The position numbers were made by a program, and so were the translations under genes. From positions 62,437 through 126,436 of the forward strand of contig NZ_LMSE01000006.1 in NCBI RefSeq assembly GCF_001428065.1: 64,000 nucleotides of DNA, in the 5' to 3' direction. Each line of letters opens with the position of its first letter. Position 1 is the stretch's first letter. Below, one piece after another: positions 61,926 through 64,000 of this stretch. The DNA is from Nostocoides sp. Soil756 (GTDB taxonomy: Bacteria; Actinomycetota; Actinomycetes; Actinomycetales; Dermatophilaceae). The notes under the pieces were generated by a model. It searched no databases. It had not been told where the DNA came from and saw nothing but the letters and a program-made list of their open reading frames with translations.

Positions 61926-62536
61926 GCCGGTACTCCCAACGTGTCCCGGAGACGGATGAGACCGTCCCGGATTCTGGTTTTCGCTGTTCCGAGGGGCAGA
62001 CCGAGGAGCTTGGCGACCTCGGTGTGCGTGTAGCCACCGAGATAGGCGAGCTCGACGGCGCTGCGTTGCGCCTCGGTGAGGGTGCTCAGGGCCTTGCGGA
62101 CCCGTTGCGCCTCGAGTGAGGCCTCGGCCGCCTCCGCGGTCTCGTCGAAGGCGACCGCCTGCGCCGAGGTGGCGTGGGCGTCGTCCCGACGACGCGAGGA
62201 CTCGCTCGACCTGACCCGGTCGACGGCCGCCCGGTGGGCGATCGTCATCAGCCACGACAGTGCGCTGCCCTTCTGGGCGTCGAACCGGGCGCTGGTCCGC
62301 CACACGTCGAGGTACACCTCCTGGGTGACCTCTTCCGACATGGCGTGGTCGCGCACGACCCTCAGCACCAGCCCGAAGACCCGGCGTGAGGTGGCGTCGT
62401 ACAGGCGGGCGAACGACTCCTCGTCGCCCCGGGCCGACCGGCGGAGCAGCTCCGCCAGGTCGGGTGAGGAGGCAGCCGCCCCCCCGGAGTCCGAGGTGGT
62501 CGGTACCGGGGAGGCGGCTGTCATGAGGTACATCAT
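61922..62536 (-). CDS. sigK: ECF sigma factor SigK
   Basis: 204-aa ECF sigma. Sigma2: LLRRSARGDEESFARLYDATSRRVFGLVLRVVRDHAMSEEVTQEVYLDVWRTSARFDAQKGSALSWLMTIAHRAAVDRVRSSES. Sigma4: ALSTLTEAQRSAVELAYLGGYTHTEVAKLLGLPLGTAKTRIRDGLIRLRDTLG. The start is one of three clustered ATG codons (62536, 62533, 62524); none has a good SD. It lies 9 nt after the fasciclin lipoprotein stop and overlaps rskA, so it is transcribed with the lipoprotein gene. Confidence 0.92.
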   Translation of the reverse strand: MMYLMTAASPVPTTSDSGGAAASSPDLAELLRRSARGDEESFARLYDATSRRVFGLVLRVVRDHAMSEEVTQEVYLDVWRTSARFDAQKGSALSWLMTIAHRAAVDRVRSSESSRRRDDAHATSAQAVAFDETAEAAEASLEAQRVRKALSTLTEAQRSAVELAYLGGYTHTEVAKLLGLPLGTAKTRIRDGLIRLRDTLGVPA

Positions 62537-62545
62537 CGCTGATGG

Positions 62546-63187
62546 TCAGCTCGCGGGGACGAGAACCTTGTCGATGATGTAGACCGTGGCGTTCGCGGTC
62601 TGCACGTTGCCGCAGACGATCTTCGCGTCACCGGGGGTGACGGTGAAGTCCTCGCCCGAGCCGGTGACGGTGATGGTCTTGCCCGCCAGCGTCTTGTGGT
62701 CGCCGGCGAGCTCGTCGGGGCTGATGCGACCCTCGACGACGTGGTTCGTCAGAACCGTCGTGAGGAGGCCCTTGGGGTCAGCCAGGGCCGCGTCGAGGGT
62801 GGCCTTCGGGAGCGCCGCGAAGGCGTCGTTGGTCGGCGCGAAGACGGTGATGTCCTTGGCGGAGTTCAGCGTGTCGGCCAGGCCGGCCTTGGTGACCGCG
62901 GTGACCAGGGTGGACAGGACCGGGTTGTTGCTGGCGGCGGTGGCCACCGGGTCCTTGGCCATGCCGTCGAACGAGCCGGCGCCGTCGGCGGGAACCGCGG
63001 CGCAGCCAGCGCCGAACGGCATGTCGGTGGTGGCGGCGCTCATGGTCTCCGACGGGGTCGCGGCCGGCGAGCTGGAGGTGGCGGTGGACGAGCTGGTACC
63101 GGTGCTGCCTTCGTCCGAACCGCACGCAGCGAGGGTCAGGGGAAGGGCGAGCGCCAGGGCGGCGACCGTGAGTCGGGTGGTACGCAT
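62546..63187 (-). CDS. secreted fasciclin-domain lipoprotein (MPT83/MPT70-like)
   Basis: 213-aa exported lipoprotein: signal ALALPLTLAACG with lipidated Cys, a Ser/Thr linker, then a single FAS1 domain: DPVATAASNNPVLSTLVTAVTKAGLADTLNSAKDITVFAPTNDAFAALP (H1 motif) and VVEGRISPDELAGDHKTLAGKTITVTG, ending ATVYIIDKVLVPAS (H2). FAS1 lipoproteins MPT83/MPT70 are the prime SigK targets in mycobacteria, and this gene sits directly before sigK. A candidate SigK promoter is seen 47 nt upstream. Start ATG has AAGGAG. Confidence 0.92.
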   Translation of the reverse strand: MRTTRLTVAALALALPLTLAACGSDEGSTGTSSSTATSSSPAATPSETMSAATTDMPFGAGCAAVPADGAGSFDGMAKDPVATAASNNPVLSTLVTAVTKAGLADTLNSAKDITVFAPTNDAFAALPKATLDAALADPKGLLTTVLTNHVVEGRISPDELAGDHKTLAGKTITVTGSGEDFTVTPGDAKIVCGNVQTANATVYIIDKVLVPAS

Positions 63188-63233
63188 CGGAGGTGCTCCT
63201 TGCGGATCGGGTGGCTTGCTTCGTACGGATGTA

Positions 63234-63261
63234 GTTCGGAGCCCCGGGTGGCGCGGATTGG
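63234..63261 (-). promoter_or_regulatory. candidate SigK promoter of the fasciclin-sigK-rskA operon
   Basis: On the reverse strand CCAATC (63261-63256), 16 nt, CCGAAC (63239-63234). The mycobacterial SigK consensus is CCATCC-N16/17-CCGAAT, so both boxes are close and the spacing exact. The -10 lies 47 nt before ATG 63187. Confidence 0.55.
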
Positions 63262-63322
63262 CTGGACCGGAACTTTTTCCGGCGCCGTTCGGGGATGGGT
63301 CGCGGTGGCACCGTCCCCGCGC

Positions 63323-63365
63323 GACGACGACGGCCGGCCCCTCGCGGGTGCCGGCCGTCGTCGTC
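63323..63365 (-). terminator. strong hairpin terminator after the molybdopterin oxidoreductase gene
   Basis: GACGACGACGGCCGGC (63323-63338) pairs perfectly over 16 bp with 63350-63365, 11-nt loop. It starts 15 nt after the stop of the reverse-strand oxidoreductase gene; no U-run. A smaller dyad CCGGAA/TTCCGG lies at 63268-63281. Confidence 0.7.
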
Positions 63366-63380
63366 CTCAGGGAGGGGTGC

Positions 63381-64000
63381 TCACTCGACGGTCATGATGA
63401 CCGTGTGCCAGCCGGTGGCGCCCTTCGGGAACGGGGTCTGCCGCTGGTGGGTCTGGGTCTTCCCGGTCGCGTCGGTCGCTCGCACCACCAGGGTGTGGCG
63501 GCCGGGCAGGGCGTCCCACGGCAGGTACCACTGGCGCCAGTAGTCGATGCCGGCCTCCGGGCCGAGCTTGGCCTCGGTCCAGGTGCCGCCGTCGACCTGC
63601 ACCTCGACCTTGCGGATGCCGCGCTCCTGGGCCCAGGCCACGCCGCCGATCACGGTCCGGCCACTCGAGATGGTGCTCAGCGGGCGCGGGGTGTCGATAC
63701 GGGACTCGGTGTAGATGGGTGCGTCGGTGGCCCAGCCGCGCTCGGTCCAGTACGCGACGTCCTTGGCGTAGGTGGTGGCCGTGAGCTTCGTCAGCCACTT
63801 CGTGGACCCGACGAACCCGTAGAGGCCAGGGGTGACGAGGCGGACGGGGAAGCCGTGCTCGACGGGGAGCGGCTTGCCGTTCATCCCCACCGCGACGAGG
63901 GCGTCGCGGTCGTCGGTCATCGCCTGGAGCGGGGTGGAGATCGTCATCCCGTCGGTCGAGGTGCTGAGGATCTGGTCGACCCCGCTCTGCACCCCGGCCC
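63381..64000 (-). CDS. molybdopterin-dependent oxidoreductase, sulfite oxidase-like, 5' part beyond window
   Basis: C-terminal 206 codons of a larger enzyme; the frame is open at the window edge so the true start lies outside. SGVDQILSTSTDGMTISTPLQAMTDDRDALVAVGMNGKPLPVEHGFPVRLVTPGLYGFVGSTKWLTKLT is the end of the oxidoreductase molybdopterin-binding domain. GVAWAQERGIRKVEVQVDGGTWTEAKLGPEAGIDYWRQWYLPWDALPGRHTLVVRATDATG is the Mo-co dimerisation domain of sulfite oxidase/YedY-type enzymes. It lies upstream of the fasciclin-sigK operon, a recurring arrangement for SigK loci. Confidence 0.88.
   Translation of the reverse strand, partial: AGVQSGVDQILSTSTDGMTISTPLQAMTDDRDALVAVGMNGKPLPVEHGFPVRLVTPGLYGFVGSTKWLTKLTATTYAKDVAYWTERGWATDAPIYTESRIDTPRPLSTISSGRTVIGGVAWAQERGIRKVEVQVDGGTWTEAKLGPEAGIDYWRQWYLPWDALPGRHTLVVRATDATGKTQTHQRQTPFPKGATGWHTVIMTVE

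Overview
The window is very GC-rich (roughly 72%) with dense, mostly short-spaced genes, many GTG starts and typical actinobacterial families: HspR-type heat-shock control, SigK/RskA, mycothiol-linked DinB-like enzymes, HelD, DUF3151, DUF222-HNH and LLM/F420-type oxidoreductases. It reads as a chromosomal segment of a Micrococcales actinobacterium, probably Intrasporangiaceae-like; the family placement is inference. I see no rRNA, tRNA, CRISPR array, insertion sequence or prophage. Layout: 0-10 kb holds a truncated DHA2-type MFS exporter, an acyltransferase-3 membrane enzyme, an M20 hydrolase, a tandem-GNAT protein, an AMIN-like lipoprotein, a P-loop kinase, a class III aminotransferase, a DUF222/HNH protein and a minimal CYTH protein. 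10-18.4 kb is the stress block: dnaK-grpE-dnaJ-hspR, a TspO-like protein, a small RraB-like protein and clpB. dnaK and clpB both carry HAIR-like HspR operators. 18.4-31 kb is mixed housekeeping: a DinB/DUF664 protein, an Fpg/Nei glycosylase, ExoIII, a hydrolase-SDR operon, pyrE, LemA, an ADH-thioesterase pair, an ABC-2 exporter with a NarL-type two-component system, and DedA. 31-34 kb is a three-gene amino-acid ABC importer followed by a TrmH-type methyltransferase. 35.4-37.8 kb is a DGPF/YciI x3 plus ECF42 sigma operon with a matching ECF42-type promoter. 39-57 kb carries fba, DUF3151, a HTH regulator and purA, purD, purC and a single-chain purL. These are interspersed with helD, an LLM oxidoreductase, an unrecognised three-gene operon (48.4-50.6 kb) and an MFS-MarR pair. 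57.5-61 kb holds a glycine/alanine-rich membrane protein, an Imm5-like/Arr fusion protein, a spermidine-synthase-like protein, an SCP2-like protein and an LLM oxidoreductase. 61-64 kb is the rskA-sigK-fasciclin lipoprotein-molybdopterin oxidoreductase locus, with a candidate SigK promoter. Signals of most interest: (i) the unknown operon at 48.4-50.6 kb, encoding two paralogous proteins of no recognised family plus a helix-hairpin-helix protein, ended by a perfect 23-nt palindrome; (ii) the fusion of an Imm5-like domain to a rifampin ADP-ribosyltransferase domain; (iii) 17 genes with a TANNNT hexamer exactly 6-7 nt upstream of the start codon, suggesting extensive leaderless transcription and settling several start codons; (iv) a 107-nt imperfect inverted repeat between purA and helD. 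All functional assignments come from reading motifs in the sequence; no database search was run.
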